Positions 1 through 10,458 of a stretch of DNA of 34,458 bases are shown here, piece by piece (the stretch's first letter is position 1; the number at the start of each line of letters is the position of its first letter). The notes beneath the pieces are model-generated. The model saw only the letters and a list, made by a program, of their open reading frames with translations. It had not been told where the DNA came from and ran no database searches. The translations under genes were made by a program, and so were the position numbers. The stretch is taken from assembly GCF_000003605.2 (NCBI RefSeq), contig NW_003135337.1, forward strand, positions 379,368 through 413,825. The letters are read 5' to 3'. Source of the stretch: Saccoglossus kowalevskii. Taxonomy: Eukaryota > Hemichordata > Enteropneusta > Harrimaniidae.

Positions 1-480
1 CTTTCTTTTTTCAAAGTTGAGAAGAAACTGCAATAGATATTATCAAGTAAAGAAAAATCAATTAAACATGAGTGTTTCGTATATTTATATTTTTTGCACA
101 TACTGTTGTTTATGCCTATTATCTTATGATATTACTAAATTTATCAGAAATCTTTCCAAAAAGTAGTAGAAAACTGATAAACTTATCAGTTCTCCAAAGT
201 TTAAAAATGCAGTTGAAAATGCAGTTGAAACACATGTTTGTATGTATCTTCTTCTCTTGGTATAAACTATTCAATTTTGCTTTCTGAATTTCTTTGAAGA
301 AGTGAATTATCAAACAAAGGGTCGACAACAGCGTTTGAAATTGAAAGCAAAGTAAAAATTAGCAAAGCAAGTACTCAAGAAGCTTGTGACTGGGAAGATA
401 CATCTCACTTTTATGGCATCATTTGACAGACCCCCCCCCAATCCCACAATGCAATGCAACAACTTTATGAGGAGACCTAC
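1..480 (-). other. TEX10 intronic sequence at the window edge
   Basis: Presumed intron 9 of TEX10. It holds a C9 run near 431-439 and AT-rich sequence. I searched the minus strand for the expected next exon (human around LTWLQSLRGVPHVIQ) and saw no match. Confidence 0.5.
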
Positions 481-578
481 CTAAGAGTACTGAGAATAGA
501 AATCTCAGATAATCTACATTATCAAATGCTATTGGTTCGATATTCATGGCCTTCATGTTGGATGTTGCATTCTGATAT
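481..578 (-). CDS. TEX10: TEX10 exon 9 (last exon seen)
   Basis: 98 bases between TTTTCAG and TTAG|GTAGGT, completing the split arginine codon of exon 8 and reading [19 protein letters not shown]. Human TEX10 has SDVDYFSFLFSTLTG at this place. It ends in phase 1; I find no continuing exon in 1-480. Confidence 0.82.
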
Positions 579-3500
579 CTGAAAATAAATTACACCAAGA
601 TACAGGACGTTACATGATAGTTCCATTCACTCATCAATCTGCCTATGTCCCAACCAATGGCAACACAGATGCAGTGGATGCTTGAAAAAGTTAAAAATGA
701 AGACACTAAAAAAACCAGTGAACACAATTTCTTTTGCAGACTCACCAATTATCAATAATATTTGTAGAAATGTATTTGTGATTTTGTAATCTTCTTCCAT
801 AAAACCAATTACACCTTTATCTCATAAATCTTTGATAATAAATTAAATTGTAATAACATTTTTAATTTCAGCTAGTATAGATTTATTTCAGATTTCTCAT
901 GGTTGTTTATTAATATTTAAATAACTTTTAGAAACTCAACAGTTAGAAACTATTCAACCAATCACAGCAACTGTATTTTGACATTACTGGTGTGTATGAA
1001 AATAATTACAAGATGACCTGAGCATACCCTTAGTAGTCAAATCAGCAATCAGACCCACACAAAAAAGATCACCAAAAGTATTTAAGCCACAATGATGGAC
1101 TACCATCGCCATATATTAAACATATTACAAACACAACACTGACGACATGATATGACCTATGGTGTACAAAAGCATAGAGTAACACATTCTGTATGTCTAA
1201 TGAGTGGTGATAGATCGTTAACCGAGAGAATGAAAAACTTGAAAATTTACCGAAAAAAAAGTATCTGTAACAAATATGCCACATTTTCTGAACTCAATCT
1301 GTTGTCATGGCAACAATCTGCCAAAAAAATAAATGTTTCTAAGGTGATATTTGGCACATGGTACAAAAGTTCTATGATCTGTCTTTGATTTTCAGTCGGT
1401 AGAAGAAGCAACACTCCCTGTCCAGGATCTAAAAAAAAACAACGAAAATTAATAAAATAAATAGCTAATTTTATATTTTTTCAATTCTCAGTAAAAGTTA
1501 TAACAGCAGATTTGATAGAGAAAGCTATATACACTTCCTGTGAGAAAAGATGAAGATTTTGTTGTCAACATTCAGGATCTTGAGGATTAATAACATTTAT
1601 CACTAAATTTTATAATTCTGCATAATTTGAACTTACCAACAATTTGTCTGACGTTCTCCTGCAGGCATACCATCAATTGTTCATTTCGTTGTGATGCAGT
1701 TACACTCATTACATGTAATATTTCTGTGGTCGTTGATCGACAGTGAGTTTTGATATTTAACAGTAACTGTGGTAGACCCTGTAACCATTTACTGATAACA
1801 GCAAACCTGTATAAGAACAGTAAAAGTTGTAGATATTCAACATTCTTTGAAGACGTGCATGCATACCAAAGACCAAAGAAAATCATATACAATTAGTGTG
1901 TTAAATTGTCACTGCTTTTTAAAATTGCACAGTCTACGTGTAAGGGGTCCCATGTGAAGTACAAGATGTGTGCAATACATTGTTCGGTTACTTGTAATTC
2001 AACATTTACATGGCTTATTGCTTAAACAATGGTGGTTATCATGCAGCTTGTGGTTGAATGTTATGTAAAAAAACAAAACAATGTTTTTATACCAGTACGT
2101 GTTGTATACACCTAATAGGACCTATGTCGAACATGATGCGGCACAGTGATCGTTGTGTAAATCCATCTGCAGAATTTTGAATATTGAAACCTAACAGAGG
2201 TTGGTCATTTATAATGGGGTCAATTTCATGAATGATAATTTACACACTACCAGCGTACCATAAAAGTCATCTCATTTCAAGTGGTTCATCTTACCTTTCA
2301 GTTATTTTATAACCATAGACGTTATGTATAACCAGACTACTGAAGAACTCAATAACCAATCTTTTATTCTGTGACAATAAATGACACACTTTGTAATAAC
2401 TGTATAGTGACTTTACTAACTTTCCCAGGATATCTGCAAAGAAAAAGCAAAGATGTATATGATGTCAATTCATTCCAACAAAATAGAGAGAATGTTCAAA
2501 GATGATTTGAGTGTTTAGTAATGTGACCCATTATGACCAGTCATGCAATCAACTACCGGGTATGTTCAATCATGTGATTGACTATGATCATGTAGTGAAC
2601 CATATTAAATCACAGCCATTTATGTTTAGTAATATGATGACCAACTATGTTCAATCATGTTTCTTTAGTCATGTGACGATGGCCAGTCATTCGATCAACT
2701 ATGTTCAATCATGTTTCTTTAGTCATGTGACGATGGCCAGTCATTGGATCAACTATGTTCAATCATGTTTCTTTAGTCATGTGACGATGGCCAGTCATTC
2801 GATCAACTATGTTCACTCATGAGCATCAATGTTTAGTCATGTGACCATTCATTTTTAAGTATTTATCTATTGCTCAATGTCCATAAAATCTAAAACAAGG
2901 TATAGTGTGGTGTTGCTTTCAATATCTGTGAACATGTCAGGTTAATAACAAAAAATCCTGAAATGATGCATCTTTTGGTATTCCCTAATTTGAGTAATTT
3001 CAAAAAGAAATTGCAGTACTGGCACTGAACATATGATTGACCCCAAAATGCGACCTTTGTACACAATTAACATTTTTCACCATCGAGGGCATACTTTTAT
3101 TTGAAATAACTTGATTGAATGTACCCTAAACCCAATTTTGTTCACTACTATTATTTAAACAATAATGAACGACCCACCGACCCATAATGGACGAAAGCTC
3201 ACTTTGTGCGACATATATGTACGAGGCGTGAGCCGAGTACATATATGGAGCACAAAGTGTGCTTGAGTCCATTATGGGTTGTCGGGGAGTTCATTATTGT
3301 TATTATTTTGTAGCGTTGTCATTACCAGTGGATTTGCTGCCTCTAAAAAGCAGAAAAAATTGGAGAAAAATCTACAGTGAGCGGAATAGTTTCACAGTCA
3401 CTGGCTGAATAATTTAAAATGTCTTTCTGGAAATTGTTTCCACAATCTCATATGACAAACCATGGAACTATAAACCTATAGTTCCATGGGCAAACTAAGA

Positions 3501-6500
3501 AAGAAACTAGTTTTAATCCATCAAATATTATTGTATTTAACTCATTTACATTGCGAGTGAATGACTGACTGATGTGTGGTGTGGAGTAGCATTGCAGTGA
3601 TCGCTCGAGCGAATGGCACGCTGTGACTGGTACGTCGTATCAGTGACCACCATGGCCTTGCACTACGCTACGCTAGATCACCGCCATGGTCCAGCTGGAT
3701 CGACTGTGCATAGGGGTGCGTACGCGGGGTACATGCACGTAGTTGCATCGTTACCCCATCCCACTAATGTTTTCAAACCATCAAGGTGGATATTATTGGC
3801 AACTGTCCTTTCTGTGTAAGAGTTATTTTAAATTCCATGACAGGGCGGGGATTTGACGAATACTTCGAAGCGGGCGAACGAACATGACCGGAAAGCTAGT
3901 GGGTGTTAACCATCCTAGAAGGAGAACCAACAGTGATTTTAATCTCACTGTATAAATAAACAGATACACACCTGGGAACACGGATACTTTCATTTATTTA
4001 TGCAAACTGTGCCCGGACTGTTACATTTACCGGGAGTCGACGCTGAGGAAATACAAGTCACGTCGGTCTTTCGTCGATCTCGTTTCGCAAATGTTGTAGT
4101 ACTACTCACTACAAAAACAGAACAAATTCATCTCTTTGTACTCGTAGACATACATTGTACCCCATTTCGTTTATCGCATTTGCTTGGGTAAATTATCCTC
4201 GGTTAACCTCACTTCATCAACACGATAGGGCGTAATCAGGAGGCCACAAGGACAGCGGCATCAGTCGCGGAATCTAGAAGCGCGCGTACTAGATGGAACG
4301 CTTCGACCGAACGCGCGTTAGCGTACAGAGCAGACTACAGTTCCCTCACAATATTGTCTGATTTCGATATTGGAATCCGCTGTTATTGGTTATGGATCGT
4401 TTTATTTGATGCTATTTTTGGTATTACATACTTGTTATCTAACAATTTCTCTTCTTTTTCAATAGTTTCTTCTTTATTCGTTTTCGAAAATAACATTGTA
4501 TTCATATCCATGGGACAGGGCCTTGATGCTCAATAATGTAATACATTATCGCGAATAATCTGCTGCAATGACGTCATAAAATCCACTGGTATTGATAATG
4601 CTATAATATAATATACGGTAACCTTGCTTGGATTTATTACAAAAGAAACATTTATACATTAGGAGAACATATACGTGATCTATTCACTAACCAGTATTTT
4701 TAAGTACATTCAATAGTCTTCGTATAAACTGCAGAATCGTCTGAAGATTTTCCATCAAAATCTGCTTTTGTTCCCTCAGGATCCCGCAGACATAGTCCAC
4801 CAAACTCTTGACCCATTTCTCTTTGGAATTTCCCTCTGTTATGAAATAGGACATCACCTCACACACGCACAGATTCAGTGCCACACCTGTCACTGATTGA
4901 ACCTTCTGTGGCTTTCTAGTTTGCAAAGGTTCATGGGAAGCATACGGAAAGCAGGTCATGAGGTGATGGTGGAAGTCTTTGATGTGCGATGATAATAATT
5001 TATCCATCTGAGCAAAGACAGAGAAAATATTGTGAAACCCGACAACAACGATTCTTATTTTCAGGAAAGCAAGAACGATAAAACCGATATATAAAAGATA
5101 CTCACGCAGCCATCCTCTGAGGTTGATATGTCAGACATTTGTCTCCATAGCAACTGAAGAATTGAAAGAATTCCATAAAATGTCTCCATAGATTCAAAAG
5201 ACAACTGGTTTTCAGGATTAGCTTCTACCCATATCTGCAGTAGAATTGGTACAAGATTTCTGATAAATCCTAAAAGTTCTTCTGGCCGGGATAAATATTC
5301 ATCTTCCGTAGATTTACCCAATCGTGATGTTGATCTATAAAAGATAACATTAATTAGATCACTTGATTGCACATGTTTTGAGTTTGATCCTGCTTCATCA
5401 TACGGTAATCAATATTATATTGACGATTTGGTCAATATTTGTTGTGAAAAAAACCCATACAAAATGATCATTACACCAACAAGAGATAAAATAATCGGTT
5501 TATAATCTTCTAGATTTGTTATAAAACCTAATAAATATACGCGAGATGTAAGCTAAATAGTTACCTCAGCGTGAAGATAGGAGTACTCTTTGGTTCTGGA
5601 GCTGAGAATACTTGTACATGTACAGACTTCATGTTGTCCCATTTCACGATACATTGCCCAGCTTTATTGTTGAGTGATGTTGTTTTGTTCTGGGACTCTA
5701 ACAATGCTTTCAGAAACTGATATAGTCTCTGAAGAACCTTAAAATCAGAGTGAACCATATTGAAACATATCTGCATGACGAGTGTTGCAAGTTTTCTTAC
5801 AAGCATTGTAAATATAGCATGGGATACGCCTCAAAGCATTGTGATGCTTCTGAATCTTAGTATAAATGATAATGCACATACAAATAAAAGTCAGGAGAGA
5901 CAACAGTGACATTCAATGTCCTGAACTGTCGCCTGGCACCAAAAAAAAATTGAAAAAAACAAATGATAATGCAGTTATGTAAGTCAGTAAGCACTCTGAC
6001 TAGAAGTATCTTAAAGGGTGGCAGTCGTCGTGCAGCGTCCTGTTCGATATGGGACTCATAGTGACGTATACAACACGTGTAAAATACATTGTTTATTTAC
6101 ATGAAATGCACGACGACCACCATGCTTTAAATAATTTAATAATTTCAATACTTCATTGATTCTTCATTGATGAATGTAGAAAAAAGAAATCATCGATTAC
6201 AAATGTATGCATTTCAGCATTTTTTCAGGTTTTATCACTGTTTTTTTAAAAAAAAAATTTGAGAAAAATTAAAATAGGAGAACAATTTCTTGACAATTTA
6301 AATTTTAAAAAAATGCCCACTCGCATCAATTTTCAAAAACAAAATTGAACAGAACAGAATTGTATTTGGCTGGGATTAACAAAATTTGTACTTGATTTTT
6401 AGATTATGATGATTGGCAAAAATTTAGTCAAACAACGTACCTTTCGTCTCCATTTCTGTGAAGATAATTTACTGGATGGATTAACTGTGAGTATCCGGGA

Positions 6501-8181
6501 CGACTTTGCAGCTCCAGATGATTTGGAAATCTGGTTCACAAAGTTAGGTACAAGCTGATTACTATGCTTGGTGACCAACTCCGGGAAATACTGTAGAACC
6601 AAATCGAGCACTTTCAACGAATCAAATCGAATATCCTCAAAGATATGTGTCATCGCACAGCAGAGGTGAGAGTTCAAGATGCCAAAGAATGGAGACACCT
6701 GATTGGCTGACAGATGAGGAAATATATACTGCAACAGACCAATAGCTGTCCTTCTAACATCATGTTCAGAGTCAGTAAATAAACTTGAGACATGCTCCAG
6801 AACGTTTGAGAGATGATTTGATATTTGTTGCGGATGCTGAACGAATAAATCCTTCAAGCCGAGTAAAGAATCCTGCCTTATTGAAGAATTGTAATGATTA
6901 AGGTGACTGAAGAGCTCCTATAATTGCAGAAAAAATTATCAAGTAAGTTTGGAAAGAAGTAATTGTTAGTAAGACAAAATCCTTTGATGTTTGAAAACAT
7001 GTACCCCCGGTTATTTCTGTTTAATAAGTTTATGTGCGAGTTAACACAGTGTTTGATATTACTGCCTGCTCGTATTACTGAGCCCTGTTACTTTTCAGTC
7101 AGGCTGGTAAGAATTACATGCCCAATGGTCTAGTAAAATTTGTTCATTGTCTGCTTCAATAAAAAAAATCTATTTTTACTAAATAATATTATTGGATAAA
7201 GTTAAATGCCATTTTTCTTTGATGGCTGATACAAAAATTGTGAAACAAAGAATGGGAAATTTAAATTATCCATTTTGTAGAATGTTGAATTTCTGTGGTG
7301 CTTACTTTGAATGTGAACATTGAGTACTTTGAAATGATCTCTAATGTGGGCAGTATCTTTCTTGCAGGAATGGTGACATTTAAATTTTGAGAAATTTTCA
7401 ACTCTTGTAAAGGAAAGTAAACTGCTCAAATTATTTGAGAGACAAACTTTTTACTAATTTCACATGACTGTGAAAATCGTTAAATTTTGTAGCAGTAGAA
7501 ATTTTGGTGGAGTGACAGCAAATTTCAAAACATTTTGTTCTTATGTGTTATACCATATACATGTATTTGTTTTTTAAAACAAAAACTAGTGCAAATAGAA
7601 TAAAAAAAAAGCCAGAAAAAAAATCAACCAAAATTTGTTATTGCAAATTGGGAAAATAAAACAACTTAAATCTTGTATAGCATTTTTAACGAATTGAATA
7701 CCAATTCATCTTCACAAAATAAAACATCATATTCATGTTGTTTGCTTAACAATTTTGATCAAGATCAGTGTCATGGAAACTGATGTCTATTTGGTCAAAA
7801 ATCACAAAAGAAAAGAAAAATGCAAAATAAAGCACTGAACAATAATAATAGTACTTAAATAGACGTGTGTTATGTGCGGTCCTACTATTTAACGCCCGGA
7901 ATACCTAACACGCGGGGCAGCGGCAGCAATCCTTGTACTGTATAATATTCAGGCGTTAAATAGTAGGACCCGTTATGTGTATGTTTTACCTGCACTGTTT
8001 GTTTCCTTCGATTTGTTGGTTGTGATGAATCTGTTTTCAGTTGTTCCTTGATGTGAATCGCCTGACTTCGAAAATTCACATTAGTAGCATTGACTGCAGG
8101 CTGTTTCTTTTTACCAACTCTCAATTTTACTTTCTGAAAGTCTTTTCTTTTTTCTCTCTTCTTTCTTGCAGTTCTTCCCAT
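481..8181 (-). CDS. TEX10: TEX10 / Ipi1 homologue, rixosome subunit (nine exons, C-terminus off the left edge)
   Basis: Exons on the minus strand, in order: 8181-7990, 6917-6441, 5737-5565, 5334-5106, 5007-4692, 2433-2295, 1806-1637, 1428-1251, 578-481. All introns are GT-AG and the phases agree at each junction, giving 1972 coding bases (657 codons). The N-terminus is very basic, then [13 protein letters not shown], then a HEAT-like helical repeat region with the family signature [19 protein letters not shown]. Established knowledge: TEX10 works with PELP1, WDR18, LAS1L, NOL9 and SENP3 in nucleolar/nucleoplasmic 60S pre-ribosome maturation and ITS2 removal; yeast Ipi1 is the counterpart. Human TEX10 is about 930 residues, so roughly 250 C-terminal residues should lie beyond position 1. 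The last exon seen ends in phase 1 at a GTAGGT donor, which shows the gene continues. Start chosen at 8181 because the basic N-terminus aligns with human from its first residues. Confidence 0.92.
1251..1428 (-). CDS. TEX10: TEX10 exon 8
   Basis: 178 bases after a long T tract plus TTTTAG. It begins [20 protein letters not shown] and ends LLQILFFR, matching human DPQEG...LP...QQRLVQLVYFLP. An in-frame TAA lies just past the donor CG|GTAAAT. Reading through would end the protein early, but exon 9 below restores the human alignment. Confidence 0.85.
1637..1806 (-). CDS. TEX10: TEX10 exon 7
   Basis: 170 bases from TATACAG to TTG|GTAAGT, reading [19 protein letters not shown] and ending [16 protein letters not shown]. 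It aligns with the human segment ending KELLKSLQATALRIYD. Confidence 0.88.
2295..2433 (-). CDS. TEX10: TEX10 exon 6
   Basis: 139 bases between TTTGCAG and GAAAG|GTAAGA. The split codon joins exactly (phase 1 in, phase 2 out) and reads [20 protein letters not shown] then [16 protein letters not shown], a typical TEX10 helical segment. The exon is too short to stand out as an open frame. Confidence 0.85.
2511..2830 (+). repeat. 54-bp minisatellite in TEX10 intron 5
   Basis: Three nearly identical 54-bp units run from 2643 to 2804 (unit starts 2643, 2697, 2751), followed by a partial unit. The upstream stretch 2511-2642 contains decayed relatives built from the same words (TTTAGTAATGTGAC, TGTTCAATCATG, GACCAGTCATG). 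Because 54 is a multiple of three, an open frame of 18-residue repeats runs through it. That frame has no start context, no homology and lies on the strand opposite the gene, so it is not called as protein. Confidence 0.9.
3158..3301 (+). repeat. imperfect fold-back element in TEX10 intron 5
   Basis: Two arms of about 60 bases pair with scattered mismatches: AACAATAATGAAC at 3158-3170 against its complement at 3289-3301, then CCCATAATGGAC, CACTTTGTGC and CATATATGTAC in both arms. The loop carries GAGGCGTGAGCCGAG, itself a short imperfect palindrome. It is non-coding and probably a MITE or the end of a larger element. Confidence 0.75.
3313..4601 (+). mobile_element. TA-flanked non-autonomous DNA element, 1.29 kb
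   Basis: The left end GCGTTGTCATTACCAGTGGA matches the complement of the right end with 3 mismatches over the first 23 bases. TA flanks both sides (3311-3312 and 4602-4603), the duplication expected of Tc1/mariner-like insertion. No transposase is encoded. The interior is richer in CpG than the surroundings (around 3590-3730 and 4220-4330) and contains a 13-bp-arm hairpin at 3460-3489. The TA could be coincidental in AT-rich DNA, so the superfamily is an inference. Confidence 0.6.
3460..3489 (+). repeat. perfect hairpin with 13-bp arms
   Basis: CCATGGAACTATA at 3460-3472 is followed by AACC and its exact complement at 3477-3489. It lies inside the 3313-4601 element. A related CCATGGAACTA stretch without a good second arm occurs near 30735. 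Confidence 0.85.
4692..5007 (-). CDS. TEX10: TEX10 exon 5
   Basis: 316 bases beginning with an internal ATG directly after TTTGCTCAG (not the start codon). It reads [20 protein letters not shown], the counterpart of human DFKHHFMSRFPYA, and ends in phase 1 at CTG|GTTAGT. Confidence 0.9.
5106..5334 (-). CDS. TEX10: TEX10 exon 4
   Basis: 229 bases from a TTATAG acceptor, ending GGCTGC|GTGAGT in phase 0. It contains [19 protein letters not shown], matching the human segment around LIECWVEA. Confidence 0.9.
5565..5737 (-). CDS. TEX10: TEX10 exon 3
   Basis: 173 bases from a TTTTAAG acceptor; reads [16 protein letters not shown] and ends FTLR in phase 2 at G|GTAACT. Open sequence continues upstream to 5806, but the splice acceptor and the alignment to human WRLK-VLVRLSKFLQAL place the exon edge at 5737. 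Confidence 0.88.
6011..6130 (+). mobile_element. 120-bp AAAGGG-type MITE in TEX10 intron 2
   Basis: The ends are inverted copies over 24 bases with 4 mismatches: TTAAAGGGTGGCAGTCGTCG... at 6011 and its complement ending ...CATGCTTTAA at 6130. It is too short to encode protein. The terminal TTAAAGGG resembles the element at 18414-18708. Confidence 0.7.
6441..6917 (-). CDS. TEX10: TEX10 exon 2
   Basis: 159 codons, from an ATAG acceptor (first residues [12 protein letters not shown]) to AAG|GTACGT after SSQKWRRK. It carries the most conserved HEAT-like part of the protein (LLGLKDLF, then [18 protein letters not shown]). The exon extends 60 bases upstream of the longest uninterrupted methionine- or TTG-started frame. 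Confidence 0.92.
7877..7971 (+). mobile_element. 95-bp hairpin MITE with 8-bp target duplication
   Basis: A perfect 19-bp inverted repeat, GGTCCTACTATTTAACGCC at 7878-7896 and its complement at 7952-7970, encloses 55 bases. The element is flanked by the direct repeat GTTATGTG (7869-7876 and 7972-7979). An 8-bp duplication fits hAT-like insertion. It sits in TEX10 intron 1, ending 18 bases from the exon 1 boundary. Confidence 0.85.
7990..8181 (-). CDS. TEX10: TEX10 exon 1 (start codon)
   Basis: 64 codons beginning ATG at 8181 and ending in ...RRKQTVQ at a CAG|GTAAAA donor, phase 0. It encodes a lysine/arginine-rich N-terminus, a plausible nucleolar targeting signal, and the conserved [14 protein letters not shown] block. 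Confidence 0.92.
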
Positions 8182-8340
8182 GACTGCAACTATAGCAAAT
8201 TATCAAAAAATGTGAGAATATACGAATGAAAACAATTTTTTTTATGTACTTTTCGGTCGGTCCCCTTTGATATAGCTCTGTAAAACTCGCTACAATGAGT
8301 TGAATCCATCACTGATCTCTAGTTCTCAACTGAGCAGCAT
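8182..8340 (-). promoter_or_regulatory. TEX10 5' flank and probable promoter
   Basis: Sequence immediately upstream of the TEX10 start codon. No TATA box or initiator is distinctive enough to call, so the assignment rests only on position. Confidence 0.35.
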
Positions 8341-8531
8341 GTCTAAGCGAAAGTTATCCAGTCTGTCCATACGTTAAAACTTTGCAGCGATCGACTGTGT
8401 CATCTAAGTGAAGTCAAATCAAGAGTTGCACTTGGTCTAGCCGTCGATGAGTCCACTATTTGTGGGTGGGTAAAGAATGAAGAAAAGCAGAGAAAATTTG
8501 TTTTCAAAGTTTGCAAAGAGGTGGACTGAAC
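8339..8531 (+). pseudogene. decayed pogo/Tigger-like transposase N-terminus
   Basis: A frame starting at 8339 (MSKRKLSSLSIR, then stop) is followed after a frameshift by an open stretch 8377-8529 reading RVALGLAVDESTICGWVKNE and then EKQRKFVF before a stop. The pattern of a KRK start, a helix-turn-helix with ESTI..WVKNE, and following basic residues is that of the psq/CENP-B-type DNA-binding domain of pogo-class transposases. At least one frameshift and one stop show it is dead, and no catalytic DDE domain is visible downstream. A domesticated-gene fragment is possible but less likely. Confidence 0.45.
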
Positions 8532-8539
8532 AGAAAATG

Positions 8540-9140
8540 TGCAAAATTATCCGACAATGATGACATGGATAAAGCAGTGACAGTGTGATATTTCACAATA
8601 AAGAAAACATACTATAAATAAATCCATGTGTGTATGCCGCTATGTTCTTTTTATCCATTTTCAATGCATGAACCCCACTTTCACAAGACCCCTTGGAAAG
8701 TTGCGACCCCAGATAAGTCATGTTTTTTGCTTGGATCCCACCACCCGCAACTTTGCAAGGGATCAATCACTGTATCCATTGATGAAACAATTAATAGCAC
8801 TTTCATTAATATGAACAGCAAGTTCTTTATGTGTGGCGTTTGCTTTGATCACTGTCTTAACAAAATGAACTGTGGATCTGAAGTTTGTATTGTCCTTATT
8901 CTAGCTCCTTTTTGTTGCCAATCAGGTGTTAAATCCATCCTCAATTTTATTTGGTCTTGTATGCCTGTGCACTTCTCTATCATTAAATCGTTTTGCATAT
9001 ATATTTTCTATAATTTGGGTCTTCAATTATTGCTCTGTTTAAATTCTTTTTTAAATTTACTGTAGGTTCTTAAGTTTTTTTATTTTTGTTTTTTCAGGAT
9101 TTAAATTTTTTCGCATTAATTTTACTTTTCCACAATGATA
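8540..9140 (+). other. intergenic sequence with no gene identified
   Basis: It contains an open frame at 8628-9065 with no recognisable domain, low-complexity residues and no supporting splice sites. I see no homology and do not call it as a gene. Confidence 0.4.
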
Positions 9141-9987
9141 TTAAGGTAGCAGAATAGTTTTTTTGGCACTTTTCACATTTGTTTTTGAAAATCACACGAA
9201 TAGCTCCCTAAGGCATGCTACATGCATTGGTGTATTTATTTTATTGAAAAAAAAATATCTTGTACAAGTAAACTGGTTTTTTTCTTGTTTGCAAACAAAT
9301 TGCCAAGTTTATGTTTATCCAGTGTACACCCAACTAGTACATCTCATTAATATGCATGGTTTACAAACATAACTGAACTGAGGGTAAATAGTTTTAAGTT
9401 GGGCCACTTTCTTTATTTGCTATTTACAAACAACTGATAAGATATCTGTTTGTAGTTCACACACAGCTGATAAGATGTGTGCACTGCTGCTTTTCTAGAT
9501 GAGGAAGTACAGCAAAGACAAAACAATCGCTTTTGAAACACAACAAATTTTGAATATACAAAAAAGTACATGAATGTACCACTTCAATGTAATTATGTGT
9601 TAACAGAATAAAAACTTATAATATTTTATTTTTTTGGCTTTGTCATTGAAAGGTGTCTGACCACGGGGGTACTTTCTTACAGTCCAGAAGTAATGCAGTT
9701 ACATTGGGGGGGGGGGGGCTCCCTTTCCATTGCATGAAAATTCTGATAACAGGCCACAAACTACATGTAAAGGTTGATCAATGATAAGAATATGCTTGGA
9801 CCTGGTTTATATGATCCCCATGTCAGAGGAGTTTTCACCAAGTAGGCATACTTGCATGCTTTGGTTTTTCTAAATTCCTAAATTATGTTACATGTAATAA
9901 ATCTGTCTGATAAATACTTGGTTGTTTTATCTAATGTACTCATGCGAACAAAATGCACGGCAACGAAATAGTAGCATGTGACACAAA

Positions 9988-10009
9988 CCCCCCACCCCCA
10001 CCCCACCCC
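9988..10009 (-). repeat. G-quadruplex-forming tract
   Basis: The plus strand carries runs of 6, 5, 4 and 4 C separated by single A. The minus strand therefore has four G runs with one-base loops, the most favourable arrangement for an intramolecular quadruplex. Confidence 0.8.
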
Positions 10010-10458
10010 GGCCGACGTCTTGACATCGGATATGGGAAGGCAAGGGTTGACTTTTTTCGTACGACTTTGGTAAAAAATAAAAGTATCATCTAAAATCTAG
10101 GTAGTTTTTATAGATGATAACAGTGAGTCCGGTTACAATTAAATTTTAAAGAGATTCATCTACAAGTATAAGACCCGAGGTTACTGCGTCGGTAAAACTC
10201 TGTTTTGCGGGATTTGATTTTTAATAGCACAGGAAATGCTACATGCCGGCATACACCACTGGGTCACATTTTACAATTATTTCATTCACACCAATTAAAA
10301 AGCAGGGCAGCTTCCTTCATTAATGTGCAAAATATGCAAAGAAGGAGAGGGTCATCAGTATTCTTTAGTTCACTAATTATGGATGAGATAGTAAGCACGC
10401 GAAAATTTCCCCAAAAAAAAGAAAGCAAGGAAGAAAGAAGAAAAACGTCAAAAGAATG

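Noticed and set aside
1248-1250. TAA directly after TEX10 exon 8 as the true stop codon
   Set aside because: A splice donor CG|GTAAAT precedes it, and exon 9 at 578-481 restores both phase and the human alignment.
2511-2822. 103-codon plus-strand frame of repeating 18-residue units
   Set aside because: Product of a 54-bp tandem repeat in an intron; no homology or start context.
8628-9065. 145-codon plus-strand frame
   Set aside because: Low-complexity, hydrophobic and cysteine-rich translation with no domain or splice sites.
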